DNA of 64,000 bases from PALSA-1003 sp963791945 (GCA_963791945.1 CAWBUD010000002.1:496001-560000); one strand, 5' to 3'; shown: positions 32,769-44,267, numbered from the stretch's first letter. Notes: generated by a model not told the origin, from the sequence alone. Numbers and translations are program-made.

Positions 32769-34037
32769 ATGGCGGACAAGGCGTCCGGCGACAAGCTTTT
32801 GTACTGTTCCTTCTGCGGCAAGAGCCAGCATGAGGTGAGGAAGCTCATCGCCGGTCCATCGGTTTTCATCTGCGACGAATGCATCGAGCTCTGTAACGAT
32901 ATCATCCGGGAGGAGGGTGCCACCTCCGACACCGCCCGGGCCGACAAGAACAAGCTCCCGACACCCCACGAAATCCGCAAGATCCTCGACCAGTACGTCA
33001 TTGGCCAGGACCTCGCCAAGAAAATCCTCGCGGTTGCGGTCTACAACCACTATAAGCGGCTCGACACCGCCGTCAAGGAAGACGACGTCGAGCTCGCCAA
33101 GAGCAACATCCTGCTGATCGGCCCGACGGGCTCCGGCAAGACGCTGCTGGCGCAGACACTCGCGCGCCTGCTCGACGTACCGTTCGTGATCGCCGACGCA
33201 ACCACGCTCACCGAAGCCGGTTACGTCGGCGAGGATGTAGAGAACATCATTCAGAAGCTCCTGCAGAAGTGCGACTACGACATCGAGAAGGCGCAGCGCG
33301 GGATCGTCTACATCGACGAGATCGACAAGATCTCCCGCAAGAGCGACAACCCGTCGATTACCCGCGATGTCTCGGGCGAAGGCGTGCAGCAGGCGCTGCT
33401 CAAGCTGATCGAGGGCACGATCGCCTCGGTGCCGCCGCAGGGCGGCCGCAAGCACCCGAACCAGGAGTTCGTCCAGGTCGACACGACCAATATCCTGTTC
33501 GTCTGCGGCGGCGCGTTCGACGGCCTGGAGAAGATCATCCGCCAGCGCACTGCGAAGACCGGCATCGGCTTCGGGGCCGAAGTGTCGAGCCCCGACGACC
33601 GCAAGGACATCAGCCTGCTCTTGCGCGAGACGGAGCCCGAAGACCTCATCAAATTCGGTCTGATTCCCGAGTTCGTCGGCCGGCTCCCGGTGGTGGCGAC
33701 ACTCGAAGAGCTCGACGAAGCAGCGCTCATCCAGATCCTCGTCGAACCGAAGAATGCGCTGATCAAGCAGTACCAGAAGATGTTCCGCATGGAAGGCGTC
33801 GAGCTGGAGATCCGCGAGCCGGCGCTGCAGGCGATCGCCAGCCGCGCGCTGGCGCGCAAGACCGGGGCTCGCGGGCTGCGGTCGATCCTCGAGCAAGTGC
33901 TTCTCGACGTGATGTACGATCTGCCGTCGCACGTGAACCTGTCGCGCGTGATCGTCGACGAGGCGACCATCGCCAACGACGGCAAGCCGCTCCTGATGTT
34001 CGCCGAGCAGCCCAAGGTGGCTGCGGCGCATTCCTGA
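32769..34037 (+). CDS. clpX: ATP-dependent Clp protease ATPase subunit ClpX
   Basis: 422 residues. N-terminal zinc-binding domain (CSFCGKSQHEV, CDECIELC), Walker A GPTGSGKTLLAQTLA, Walker B GIVYIDEIDKI, pore-loop region GYVGEDVENI, the IGF-type ClpP loop KTGIGFGAE and sensor 2 TGARGLRSILE. It unfolds substrates for ClpP. A 12-nt palindrome CCCCGGCCGGGG (32739-32750) lies in the clpP-clpX gap. Confidence 0.98.
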   Translation: MADKASGDKLLYCSFCGKSQHEVRKLIAGPSVFICDECIELCNDIIREEGATSDTARADKNKLPTPHEIRKILDQYVIGQDLAKKILAVAVYNHYKRLDTAVKEDDVELAKSNILLIGPTGSGKTLLAQTLARLLDVPFVIADATTLTEAGYVGEDVENIIQKLLQKCDYDIEKAQRGIVYIDEIDKISRKSDNPSITRDVSGEGVQQALLKLIEGTIASVPPQGGRKHPNQEFVQVDTTNILFVCGGAFDGLEKIIRQRTAKTGIGFGAEVSSPDDRKDISLLLRETEPEDLIKFGLIPEFVGRLPVVATLEELDEAALIQILVEPKNALIKQYQKMFRMEGVELEIREPALQAIASRALARKTGARGLRSILEQVLLDVMYDLPSHVNLSRVIVDEATIANDGKPLLMFAEQPKVAAAHS

Positions 34038-34072
34038 CCCGTCGGGAGGGGAACAGGGAGCCGAGGCGCCGG

Positions 34073-34100
34073 CTTGAACCGCCGGTAGCCGCCCCCATGT
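34073..34100 (+). promoter_or_regulatory. Sigma-32-type heat-shock promoter for lon
   Basis: CTTGAA (34073-34078) and CCCCATGT (34093-34100) match the RpoH consensus CTTGAAA - 11 to 16 bp - CCCCATNT almost perfectly, with 13 bp between the seven-base -35 and the -10. It lies in the clpX-lon gap, 40 bp before the lon start. Confidence 0.75.
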
Positions 34101-34139
34101 CCAACCCGAGGGACTTTCACCCTTTCACTGCGAGCCGCC

Positions 34140-36581
<2,442 letters not shown>

Positions 36582-36619
36582 TCGTACCAAAAAAGGCGCG
36601 CATCGCAACATCGCAACGC

Positions 36620-36655
36620 ATCGCCGCGGCCCAAAGCCGCGGCGATTTGCTTTCC
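36620..36655 (+). terminator. Terminator downstream of lon
   Basis: An 11-bp GC-rich stem ATCGCCGCGGC/GCCGCGGCGAT with loop CCAAA (36620-36646), followed by TTGCTTT. The T-tract is interrupted, so strength is uncertain. Confidence 0.7.
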
Positions 36656-36656
36656 C

Positions 36657-36686
36657 TTGACACGACGTTTTCGCGATTGCTATAAA
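36657..36686 (+). promoter_or_regulatory. Sigma-70 promoter of hupB
   Basis: Consensus -35 TTGACA (36657-36662), 18-bp spacer and -10 TATAAA (36681-36686), directly after the lon terminator. The leader to hupB is about 70 nt. Confidence 0.8.
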
Positions 36687-36765
36687 GCACGTTCGCAGCT
36701 TCCGCCGTCCGATCCAATCCTCCGCCGGCATTCGTTCAAATATCGATTCGAACAAGGGGACCCCC

Positions 36766-37038
36766 GTGAACAAGTCAGAGCTGATCGATGCGATCGCCAA
36801 GCATGCGGACATCTCGAAAGCTGCCGCGGGCCGCGCGCTGGACGCGACGGTCAATTCGATCAGAGGCTCGCTCAAGAAAGGCGACATCGTCACGCTGGTC
36901 GGCTTCGGCTCGTTCTACGTAGGCAAGCGAACCGCCCGCCAGGGACGCAATCCCCGGACCGGCGCCGCGATCAAGATCAAGGCGGCGCGGGTGCCGAAGT
37001 TCCGGGCTGGCAAAGCACTCAAGGAATCGGTAAACTAG
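36766..37038 (+). CDS. hupB: DNA-binding protein HU-beta
   Basis: 90 residues, GTG start. MNKSELIDAIAKHADISKAAA, GFGSFYVGKRTARQGRNP and KIKAARVPKFRAGKALKE are HU signatures. A nucleoid protein that bends DNA. The lon-hupB order is conserved in many proteobacteria. It has its own promoter. Confidence 0.97.
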   Translation: MNKSELIDAIAKHADISKAAAGRALDATVNSIRGSLKKGDIVTLVGFGSFYVGKRTARQGRNPRTGAAIKIKAARVPKFRAGKALKESVN

Positions 37039-37049
37039 CGTATTCAGCG

Positions 37050-37083
37050 CTCATTTTTCGTCTCATTTTCGTCTCATTTTCGT
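37050..37083 (+). repeat. Three short tandem repeats downstream of hupB
   Basis: CTCATTTTTCGT (37050-37061) followed by two exact copies of CTCATTTTCGT (37062-37072, 37073-37083). AT-rich in a GC-rich setting; function unknown. The next 69 bp before tRNA-Val show nothing clear. Confidence 0.8.
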
Positions 37084-37152
37084 ACTTCGCGGCCGGCGGC
37101 GCGGGAGCGGGTCTCGAGCGAACGACAGCGCCCCGGCTCGCCAAGGCAGCGA

Positions 37153-37227
<75 letters not shown>

Positions 37228-37247
37228 ATTGAAGCGATGCCGATTCG

Positions 37248-37324
37248 GGAGTGGTAGTTCAGTTGGTTAGAATACCGGCCTGTCACGCCGGGGGTCGCGG
37301 GTTCGAGTCCCGTCCACTCCGCCA
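37248..37324 (+). tRNA. tRNA-Asp (GTC)
   Basis: 77 nt with encoded CCA. Acceptor GGAGTGG pairs with CCACTCC. Anticodon stem CCGGC/GCCGG encloses CTGTCAC, anticodon GTC. 20 bp after tRNA-Val; a terminator follows. Confidence 0.97.
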
Positions 37325-37336
37325 AACATGACCGAA

Positions 37337-37362
37337 GGGCGAACGTGAGTTCGCCCTTTTTT
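37337..37362 (+). terminator. Rho-independent terminator after tRNA-Val/tRNA-Asp
   Basis: Perfect 8-bp stem GGGCGAAC/GTTCGCCC with loop GTGA, then six T residues. It ends 17 bp before the ppiD ATG. Confidence 0.93.
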
Positions 37363-37379
37363 GATCGCGACGACCATTC

Positions 37380-39338
37380 ATGTACGACTTCCTTCACAAG
37401 CGTCAGCGACTTGTCCAGATCATCCTCGCTCTGATCACGCTGCCCTTCGCTTTCTTCGGGGTGGACTACTACTTCCGCAGCGGCACGGGCGCTGCGAGCG
37501 AAGTGGCGAGCGTCGCAGGCGACAAGATCACGCAAGCCGAATTCCAGGACAGCCTGCGTACCCAGCAGGAGCGCATGCGCCAGGCGATGGGCGCGAACTT
37601 CGATCCGGCGATCTTCGAGAATCCCGAGATGCGCTACTCGGTACTGGACCAGATGATCGGTCAGCGGCTGCTGCGCCGGGAAGCGCGACGCGACCGGTTC
37701 AGCGTCTCCGACGACCAGCTCCGTTCGTTCATCTCGGAGATCCCCGCTTTCCAGGAGGACGGCAAGTTCTCGCAGAGTCGTTACGAGCAGCTGCTCGAGA
37801 TCCAGAACCCCCGACGCTCGCCGGTCGAGTTCGCCGAGGAAGTCCGGCGCGAGCTCTTGCTCGCGCCGCTGCAGGAGCCGATCGTCACCGGCAGCATCGT
37901 CGCCCGGAGCAACGTCGAGCGCTATCTCAATCTGCTCGACCAGCAGCGGGAAGTCGCGGTAGCGACGATCGACGCCGAGCCCTTCCTCAAGGGAGTGAAG
38001 ATCGACGATGCCGCCGTTAAGCAGTTCTACGACAGCAATCAGGCAGCGTTCCAGGTACCCGAGGAAGTGAAGCTCGACTACGTCGTGCTGACGCCCGATG
38101 CGCTGGGCGCCCAGATCGCGATCGATCCCGCTGAGGTCAGAAAACAGTACGACGCCAATCTCAAGACGTACACCAAGCCCGAGGAGCGCCAGGCGTCGCA
38201 TATCCTGATCGCGGTAAAGCCCGACGCCAGCGCCGAAGACAAGGCCGCCGCGAAGAAGAAGGCGGACGAAGTGGCCGCGGCGGCGAGGAAGAATCCGGGG
38301 CAATTCGCCGATCTCGCCAAGAAGTATTCGCAGGACCCGGGCTCGTCCGCGCAGGGCGGCGATCTCGGATTCTTCGCCCGCGACGGTTCGATGGTCAAAC
38401 CGTTCGAGGACGCCGTCTTCTCGATGCAGCCCGGCGAGATCGCCGGCCCGGTCCAGACCGACTTCGGCTGGCACGTCATCAAACTCACGAACGTGCGCCC
38501 GGCCAAGGTGCAGACCTTCGATGAAGTCAAGGCGCAGATCGAGCAGGATCTGAAGCGGCAGAAGGCGAGCGCCAGGTTCGCCGACGCGGCGGATCAGATG
38601 CAGAACCTGGTCTACGAGCAGGCGGACTCTCTGGAGCCGGTGGCCAAGGCGCTGAACATCAAGGTCCAATCGACGCCGCTTCTGTCGCGTGCGCAAGTCC
38701 AGGCCCTCGCGCATAACAACCAGAAGTTCGTGCAGACGATCTTCAGCCCCGATTCCTTGCAGGCGAAGCGCAACACCGAGGCGATGGAGGTCGCGCCGAA
38801 CACGCTGATGGCGGCGCGGGTCACGGAATACAAACCCGCAAGCCCGAAGCCCTTCGACGAGGTCAAGGCCGAGATCCGCCGGCAGCTCGAGCAGAAGGCT
38901 GCGAGCGAACAGGCGCAGCTCGTGGGCAGGGCGAGGCTCGAGCAACTGCTGCAAGGCAAGGATGCCGGTGTCGCGTTCGCCAAGCCGGTCACGCTCACGC
39001 GCAACAAGCCGCAACCCGGCGTTCCTGGGGCGGCGCTGGGAGCGATCTTCCAGGTCGATTCGTCCAAGCTTCCGGGGTACACCGGCTCGGTCAACGAGCG
39101 CGGCGGTTATTCGCTCTACCGGGTGCAGCGGGTCATCACCCCGCCGCCCGCCGACGCTGCCAAGGCGAACGCGTTCGCCGGTCGCGTCGGCGATCAGGTG
39201 GGGCGCGAGCTCGCCAGCGCGTACCTCGCGAGTCTTCGCGCCAAAGCCGACGTCAAGATCAACGAGGCGGCGCTCGAGGGTGATCAGCCGCAGAGCGGAT
39301 CGAACGCACCTGCGCCGGTGCGGCGGCGTCGGCCCTAG
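37380..39338 (+). CDS. ppiD: Periplasmic folding chaperone / peptidyl-prolyl isomerase PpiD
   Basis: 652 residues. A single N-terminal membrane anchor (about 12-36, VQIILALITLPFAFFGV), a SurA-like N domain with VGQRLLRREARRDRF-type helix, one parvulin domain (about 265-375; QASHILIAVKP, GQFADLAKKYSQDPGS, GGDLGFFARDGSMVKPFEDAVF, GWHVIKLT) and a second degenerate parvulin-like region. PpiD sits at the Sec translocon and assists emerging envelope proteins. No ribosome binding site is evident, and the terminator of the tRNA cluster ends just upstream. Confidence 0.94.
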   Translation: MYDFLHKRQRLVQIILALITLPFAFFGVDYYFRSGTGAASEVASVAGDKITQAEFQDSLRTQQERMRQAMGANFDPAIFENPEMRYSVLDQMIGQRLLRREARRDRFSVSDDQLRSFISEIPAFQEDGKFSQSRYEQLLEIQNPRRSPVEFAEEVRRELLLAPLQEPIVTGSIVARSNVERYLNLLDQQREVAVATIDAEPFLKGVKIDDAAVKQFYDSNQAAFQVPEEVKLDYVVLTPDALGAQIAIDPAEVRKQYDANLKTYTKPEERQASHILIAVKPDASAEDKAAAKKKADEVAAAARKNPGQFADLAKKYSQDPGSSAQGGDLGFFARDGSMVKPFEDAVFSMQPGEIAGPVQTDFGWHVIKLTNVRPAKVQTFDEVKAQIEQDLKRQKASARFADAADQMQNLVYEQADSLEPVAKALNIKVQSTPLLSRAQVQALAHNNQKFVQTIFSPDSLQAKRNTEAMEVAPNTLMAARVTEYKPASPKPFDEVKAEIRRQLEQKAASEQAQLVGRARLEQLLQGKDAGVAFAKPVTLTRNKPQPGVPGAALGAIFQVDSSKLPGYTGSVNERGGYSLYRVQRVITPPPADAAKANAFAGRVGDQVGRELASAYLASLRAKADVKINEAALEGDQPQSGSNAPAPVRRRRP

Positions 39339-39342
39339 GTTA

Positions 39343-39810
39343 TTAGCTCGCCGGAGCTGGTTCGCAGTTGAGACTGCGCAGTTGTCTTTCGGAGTCGGCG
39401 ATGCTCTTCTCGCGATCCGGCGCCTCGAGGTAGATCTTCTCGCCCTTCTCGTTGAACTTGTAGACTGCGGCGCCGGAACGCATCGTCTGGATGTTGCCGC
39501 GGATCTGCGCGCAGTGCTCGAGCTTCGCCTTCGCATCGGCCTGAGCTTTCTCCGCCTTGGCAGCTTCCTCCGCGCGTGCGCGCTGGCGCGCCTTGATCTC
39601 TGCATCCTTGGCCGCCATGTCGCGCACGGCATTGGGATTCGCGGGCGGCGCCGCCGCGTTGACTCTTTCCGCTTTCACGCCTGCCGGCGGCGTGTCGCCA
39701 TAGACGGCGCGGCCGTTCTCGTCGGTCCACTTGTACAGCGCTCCGGCGGCAGGCCCGGCCGCGAGCGAGAGCGCGCAGAGCGCGATGACAAGACCCCTTC
39801 GGCGGTTCAT
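39343..39810 (-). CDS. DUF4124 domain-containing periplasmic protein
   Basis: 155 residues. The N terminus MNRRRGLVIALCALSLAAGPAAG is a signal peptide, followed by the DUF4124 motif ALYKWTDENGRAVYGDTPPAG, then a charged Ala/Lys/Glu-rich coiled coil (about 75-115). Function unknown; the family is common in beta- and gammaproteobacteria. The chosen ATG (39810) gives the signal peptide directly. It converges on ppiD with 4 bp between. Confidence 0.87.
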   Translation of the reverse strand: MNRRRGLVIALCALSLAAGPAAGALYKWTDENGRAVYGDTPPAGVKAERVNAAAPPANPNAVRDMAAKDAEIKARQRARAEEAAKAEKAQADAKAKLEHCAQIRGNIQTMRSGAAVYKFNEKGEKIYLEAPDREKSIADSERQLRSLNCEPAPAS

Positions 39811-39896
39811 GTTGGACGTTCCGGAAAGGCTGGTGACGACACGGTAATGCAAACCGGTGAAGGGCGTCAAACGCTCGCACCACGTCCGGGGAAGCG

Positions 39897-39925
39897 TTTA
39901 CCGACCCGGATGACCCGCGTATAAT
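39897..39925 (+). promoter_or_regulatory. Sigma-70 promoter of guaB
   Basis: -35 TTTACC (39897-39902), 17-bp spacer, -10 TATAAT (39920-39925). AGGAG (39940-39944) follows as ribosome binding site, 9 bp before the guaB ATG. Confidence 0.75.
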
Positions 39926-39953
39926 CCGCTTTTGCGCATAGGAGAAATGCACC

Positions 39954-41420
39954 ATGCGTGTCGTCCAGAAGGCGCTGACTTTCGACGACGTCCTGCTGCT
40001 CCCCGCCCACTCCTCTGTCGTTCCGCGCGACGTCAGCCTCCAGACGCGCCTCACGCGCACGATTACGCTCAACATTCCTCTGCTGTCGGCGGCGATGGAC
40101 ACCGTCACCGAGGCGGGGCTCGCCATCGCGATCGCCCAGGAAGGCGGCTTGGGCGTCGTGCACAAGAACATGTCGCCGAAAGCGCAGGCGGCCCAGGTCG
40201 CCAAAGTGAAGCGGTTCGAGAGCGGCGTCGTGAAGGAGCCGATCACCATCCCGCCGACGATGTCGGTGCGCGAGGTGCTGGCGCTCACGCGCGCGCATCG
40301 GATTTCCGGCCTGCCCGTCCTCGAAGGTCGCAAGGTCGTGGGGATCGTCACCAACCGGGACCTGCGGTTCGAGACGAATCTCGACCAGCCTGTGGCCAAC
40401 ATCATGACCAAGCGCGATCGGCTGGTCACCGTGCCCGAGGGCACGGAGCTCGAGCACGCCAAGGCGCTGATGCACCAGCACCGGCTGGAGCGCGTGCTGG
40501 TGATCGACGACCGATTCGAGCTGAAGGGCCTGATCACGGTCAAGGACATCCTCAAGTCGACCGAGCATCCACTGGCCTGCAAGGACGACTTCGGGCGGCT
40601 GCGGGTGGGCGCGGCGGTCGGCACCGCCGGCGACAGCGAAGAGCGCGTCGAGGCGCTGGTCGCGGCCGGCGTCGACGTGATCGTCGTCGACACCTCGCAC
40701 GGGCACTCGCAAGGCGTGCTCGATCGCGTGCGGCAGATCAAGAAGCGCTATCCGCAGGTGCCCGTGATCGGCGGCAACGTCGCGACCGCCGTCGGCGCGC
40801 GCGCGCTGGTCGATCACGGCGCGGACGCGATCAAGGTCGGCATCGGCCCGGGATCGATCTGCACCACGCGCATCGTCGCCGGCGTCGGCGTCCCGCAGAT
40901 CTCCGCCGTGCAGAACGCGCTCGAAGGCGTGGCCAACGTCGACGTGCCGATCATCGCCGACGGCGGCATCCGCTACTCGGGCGACATCGCCAAGGCGCTC
41001 GCCGCGGGCGCGTCCTGCGTGATGCTCGGCAGTCTGTTCGCCGGAACCGAGGAATCCCCTGGCGAGACAGAGCTCTACCAGGGGCGCTCGTACAAGAGCT
41101 ATCGCGGGATGGGCTCGCTCGGGGCGATGCAGGAAGGATCGGCCGATCGCTATTTTCAGGATTCGGAAGGCGAAGATGCCGCGGAGAAGCTCGTGCCGGA
41201 GGGTATCGAGGGTCGGGTGCCTTACAAGGGAGCGCTCTCCGCCGTCATTCAGCAGCTCATGGGCGGGGTGCGCGCGGCGATGGGCTATTGCGGCTGCGCG
41301 ACCGTAGAGGCGATGCGCACGCGGGCGGAGTTCGTCGAGATCACGTCGGCCGGCATGCGCGAATCGCACGTGCACGACGTGCAGATCACGAAGGAAGCCC
41401 CGAACTACCGTGTCGAATAA
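39954..41420 (+). CDS. guaB: IMP dehydrogenase
   Basis: 488 residues. (beta/alpha)8 barrel interrupted by two CBS domains (about 93-205), catalytic Cys loop GIGPGSICTTRIVAGVG, phosphate site ADGGIRYSGDIAKAL, GSLFAGTEESPGE and the flap YRGMGSLGAM. It oxidises IMP to XMP, the committed step to GMP, and works with GuaA downstream. The start is the ATG with AGGAG upstream; an ATG 7 bp earlier is out of frame. Confidence 0.98.
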   Translation: MRVVQKALTFDDVLLLPAHSSVVPRDVSLQTRLTRTITLNIPLLSAAMDTVTEAGLAIAIAQEGGLGVVHKNMSPKAQAAQVAKVKRFESGVVKEPITIPPTMSVREVLALTRAHRISGLPVLEGRKVVGIVTNRDLRFETNLDQPVANIMTKRDRLVTVPEGTELEHAKALMHQHRLERVLVIDDRFELKGLITVKDILKSTEHPLACKDDFGRLRVGAAVGTAGDSEERVEALVAAGVDVIVVDTSHGHSQGVLDRVRQIKKRYPQVPVIGGNVATAVGARALVDHGADAIKVGIGPGSICTTRIVAGVGVPQISAVQNALEGVANVDVPIIADGGIRYSGDIAKALAAGASCVMLGSLFAGTEESPGETELYQGRSYKSYRGMGSLGAMQEGSADRYFQDSEGEDAAEKLVPEGIEGRVPYKGALSAVIQQLMGGVRAAMGYCGCATVEAMRTRAEFVEITSAGMRESHVHDVQITKEAPNYRVE

Positions 41421-41455
41421 AGAGTCGCCTGCGCCCGCGAAGCACACGAGGCGCC

Positions 41456-42694
41456 GTGGCTGACGCGAGCCGCCGTACCCGCCGGCGGGCGGCGATGCCG
41501 TTCATCTTCGTCGTGGTGTTCATCGACGTGCTCGGAATCGGCATCGCATTGCCGGTGCTGCCGCTGCTGGTCGGCGAGTTCACCGCGAGCCGCGAGCTGC
41601 AGTCGTACTGGTACGGCGCGCTGGTCGTGACCTACGGCGTGATGCAGTTCTTCTGCGCGCCGCTCTTGGGCGCGCTGTCCGATCGCTTCGGCCGCCGCCC
41701 GCTGCTCCTCTGGTCGCTGCTGGGTCTGGGCGCGCACTTCCTCCTTCTCGCGCTGGCGCCTTCGCTGCCCTGGATGTTCGCCGCCCGGGTGCTGGGGGGA
41801 ACGGCCGGCGCGAGCTTCACGGTCGCGAACGCGTACGCGTCGGATGTCACGTCTTCGGACCGGCGCGCGGCGGCCTTCGGGCTGATCGGCGCGGCCTTCG
41901 GGCTGGGCTTCATCTTCGGTCCGATGATCGGCGGGCTCCTCGGCGGGGCCGACCTGCGCCTGCCGTTCTACGCTGCCGCCGGTCTGTCGCTACTCAACGC
42001 CGCGTACGGCTACTTCTTGGTTCCCGAGTCGCTGCCGCGCGACCGCCGCCGGCCGTTTTCGATCGCGCGCGCCAACCCGCTCGCCGCTCTGCTCGCGCTC
42101 GCTCGGCACCGCGAGATCGGCAGCCTGGTCATCGTCTTCGCACTGGTGGTGCTCGCGCAGCTCATCCTGCAGGTGACTTGGGTGCTCTACACGAACTTCC
42201 GTTTCGGCTGGGGTCCGCGCGACAACGGATTCGCGCTGTTCTGCGTCGGACTGGTGGCGACGGTGGTGCAAGGGGGCCTGCTCGGCAGGCTCCTCAAGCG
42301 GTTCGGCGAAACGAGGCTCGCCCTGGCCGGTATTGCCGTCGGCACCGTCGCCTACCTTCTGTACGGTCTCGCGCAGCAGGGCTGGATGATGTACGCCATC
42401 ATCGTCGCCAACTTCCTCTCCTTTGCGGCCGGCCCGGCGCTCCAGGCGGTCGTGTCCAATGCCGTGGGTCCGAGCGAGCAGGGCGTGACCATGGGCGCGC
42501 TCAATTCGATCAACAGCATCATGTTCGTGGTGGCGCCTGCGATCGGGACACCGCTCCTCGCGCAGGTCGCCCGCTTCCCGCCGTCCGACTGGCGCGTCGG
42601 GACGACGTTCTTCGTGAGCGCGATCCTCCAGGCCGTCGCGCTCTTCCTCGCCCGGCGGCACTTCGCGTACCAGGGCGTGGCGCGCGCCACGTGA
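41456..42694 (+). CDS. MFS transporter, TetA/TCR-like drug:H+ antiporter group
   Basis: 412 residues with 12 predicted membrane segments. IDVLGIGIALPVLPLL at the first helix, loop motif GALSDRFGRRPLLLWSLLG (motif A) and GFIFGPMIGGLLGG (motif C) place it in the 12-TM drug-antiporter group that includes TetA. Substrate unknown. GTG at 41456 is chosen with GAGG upstream; ATG at 41495 is possible and would still keep the first helix. It lies between guaB and guaA, 10 bp before guaA, so probably co-transcribed; a nucleobase or nucleoside-analogue exporter would fit, but that is inference. Confidence 0.88.
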   Translation: MADASRRTRRRAAMPFIFVVVFIDVLGIGIALPVLPLLVGEFTASRELQSYWYGALVVTYGVMQFFCAPLLGALSDRFGRRPLLLWSLLGLGAHFLLLALAPSLPWMFAARVLGGTAGASFTVANAYASDVTSSDRRAAAFGLIGAAFGLGFIFGPMIGGLLGGADLRLPFYAAAGLSLLNAAYGYFLVPESLPRDRRRPFSIARANPLAALLALARHREIGSLVIVFALVVLAQLILQVTWVLYTNFRFGWGPRDNGFALFCVGLVATVVQGGLLGRLLKRFGETRLALAGIAVGTVAYLLYGLAQQGWMMYAIIVANFLSFAAGPALQAVVSNAVGPSEQGVTMGALNSINSIMFVVAPAIGTPLLAQVARFPPSDWRVGTTFFVSAILQAVALFLARRHFAYQGVARAT

Positions 42695-42704
42695 AGATTC
42701 GCTC

Positions 42705-44267
42705 ATGCACTGCCGGATCCTGATCCTCGATTTCGGCGCGCAATACACGCAGCTCATCGCCCGCCGCGTCCGCGAGCTGCACGTCTACTGCGAAATCCAG
42801 CCGTTCGACGTCGGCGATGCGTTCATCCGCGACTTCGCACCGGCGGGCATCATTCTCTCGGGCGGTCCCGAGAGCGTGACCGAGGGTCACGCGCCGCGGG
42901 CTCCCGAGGCGACATGGCACGCCGGAGCGCCGGTGCTCGGCATCTGCTACGGAATGCAGACCATGGCGGCGCAACTCGGCGGATCGGTCGAGAGCGGCCG
43001 CGTTCGCGAATTCGGCTACGCCGAGGTGCGCGCGCACGGCCATGGGCGGCTCCTCTCGGCCATCCAGGATCGCGCGAACGCGCAAGGACACGGGCTCCTC
43101 GATGTCTGGATGAGCCACGGCGACAAGGTGACCGCGCTGCCGCCCGGATTTACCGTGATGGCGGAGAACCCTGCGACGCCGATCGCGGCGATGATGGACG
43201 AGTCCCGACGCTTCTACGCGGTGCAGTTCCATCCCGAAGTGACCCACACGCGGCAGGGCCGCGCGATCCTCGAGCGCTTCGTCCGCGACATCTGCGGCTG
43301 CAAGGGCGACTGGACCATGCCCGGCTACGCCGAGGAGGCCGTGGCGCGGATTCGCCATGAGGTCGGCAGCGACGAAGTGATTCTCGGTCTCTCCGGCGGC
43401 GTGGATTCTTCCGTGGCTGCGGCGCTGATTCATCGCGCCATCGGCGACCAGCTCATCTGCATCTTCGTCGACACGGGGCTCCTGCGGCTGGACGAGGCGA
43501 AGCAGGTAATGGACACGTTCGCCCTGCATCTCGGTGCTCGCGTCGACCTCGTCGACGCGAGCGAAGCCTTCCTCAACGCCCTTGCCGGTGTCGAAGACCC
43601 GGAAGAAAAGCGCAAGATCATCGGCCGCGAGTTCGTGCACGTGTTCCAGGCCGAAGCGGCGAAGCAGAAGCGCGCGAAGTGGCTCGCCCAAGGGACGATC
43701 TACCCCGACGTGATCGAGTCGGCGGCCGCGCGGACCAAGAAGGCACATACGATCAAGTCGCATCACAATGTCGGCGGGCTTCCCGAAACGCTGCATCTGA
43801 AGCTGCTCGAGCCGCTGCGCGAGCTCTTCAAGGACGAGGTCCGCGAGCTTGGACTGGCGCTCGGGCTGCAGCGCGAAGTCGTGTATCGCCACCCGTTCCC
43901 GGGTCCCGGCCTCGGCGTTCGCATCCTGGGCGGAGTGACGCGCGAGCGCGCCGATCTGCTGCGGCGCGCGGATGCGATCTTCATCGACGAGTTGCGCCGC
44001 GCCGACTGGTACGACAAGGTCGCGCAGGCGTTCGCCGTTTTTTTGCCCGTGCGCTCGGTCGGCGTGATGGGCGACGGCCGCACGTACGAGCATGCCGTAG
44101 CCTTGCGCGCCGTGCAGACCACCGACTTCATGACCGCGCATTGGGCGCCGCTGCCGCACGAATTGCTTGCCCGCATCTCGAACCGGATCACCAACGAGGT
44201 GCGCGGCATCAATCGCGTGGTCTACGATATATCCGGCAAGCCTCCGGCGACCATCGAATGGGAGTAG
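42705..44267 (+). CDS. guaA: GMP synthase (glutamine-hydrolysing)
   Basis: 520 residues. Class I glutaminase with Cys in LGICYGMQTMA and His-Glu in VQFHPEVTHT, then the ATP pyrophosphatase domain with LSGGVDSSVAAALI, the KSHHNVGGLP segment and the C-terminal dimerisation domain ending PPATIEWE. It aminates XMP to GMP. The gene ends normal betaproteobacterial guaB-guaA content; the glycan island starts 63 bp downstream. Confidence 0.98.
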   Translation: MHCRILILDFGAQYTQLIARRVRELHVYCEIQPFDVGDAFIRDFAPAGIILSGGPESVTEGHAPRAPEATWHAGAPVLGICYGMQTMAAQLGGSVESGRVREFGYAEVRAHGHGRLLSAIQDRANAQGHGLLDVWMSHGDKVTALPPGFTVMAENPATPIAAMMDESRRFYAVQFHPEVTHTRQGRAILERFVRDICGCKGDWTMPGYAEEAVARIRHEVGSDEVILGLSGGVDSSVAAALIHRAIGDQLICIFVDTGLLRLDEAKQVMDTFALHLGARVDLVDASEAFLNALAGVEDPEEKRKIIGREFVHVFQAEAAKQKRAKWLAQGTIYPDVIESAAARTKKAHTIKSHHNVGGLPETLHLKLLEPLRELFKDEVRELGLALGLQREVVYRHPFPGPGLGVRILGGVTRERADLLRRADAIFIDELRRADWYDKVAQAFAVFLPVRSVGVMGDGRTYEHAVALRAVQTTDFMTAHWAPLPHELLARISNRITNEVRGINRVVYDISGKPPATIEWE

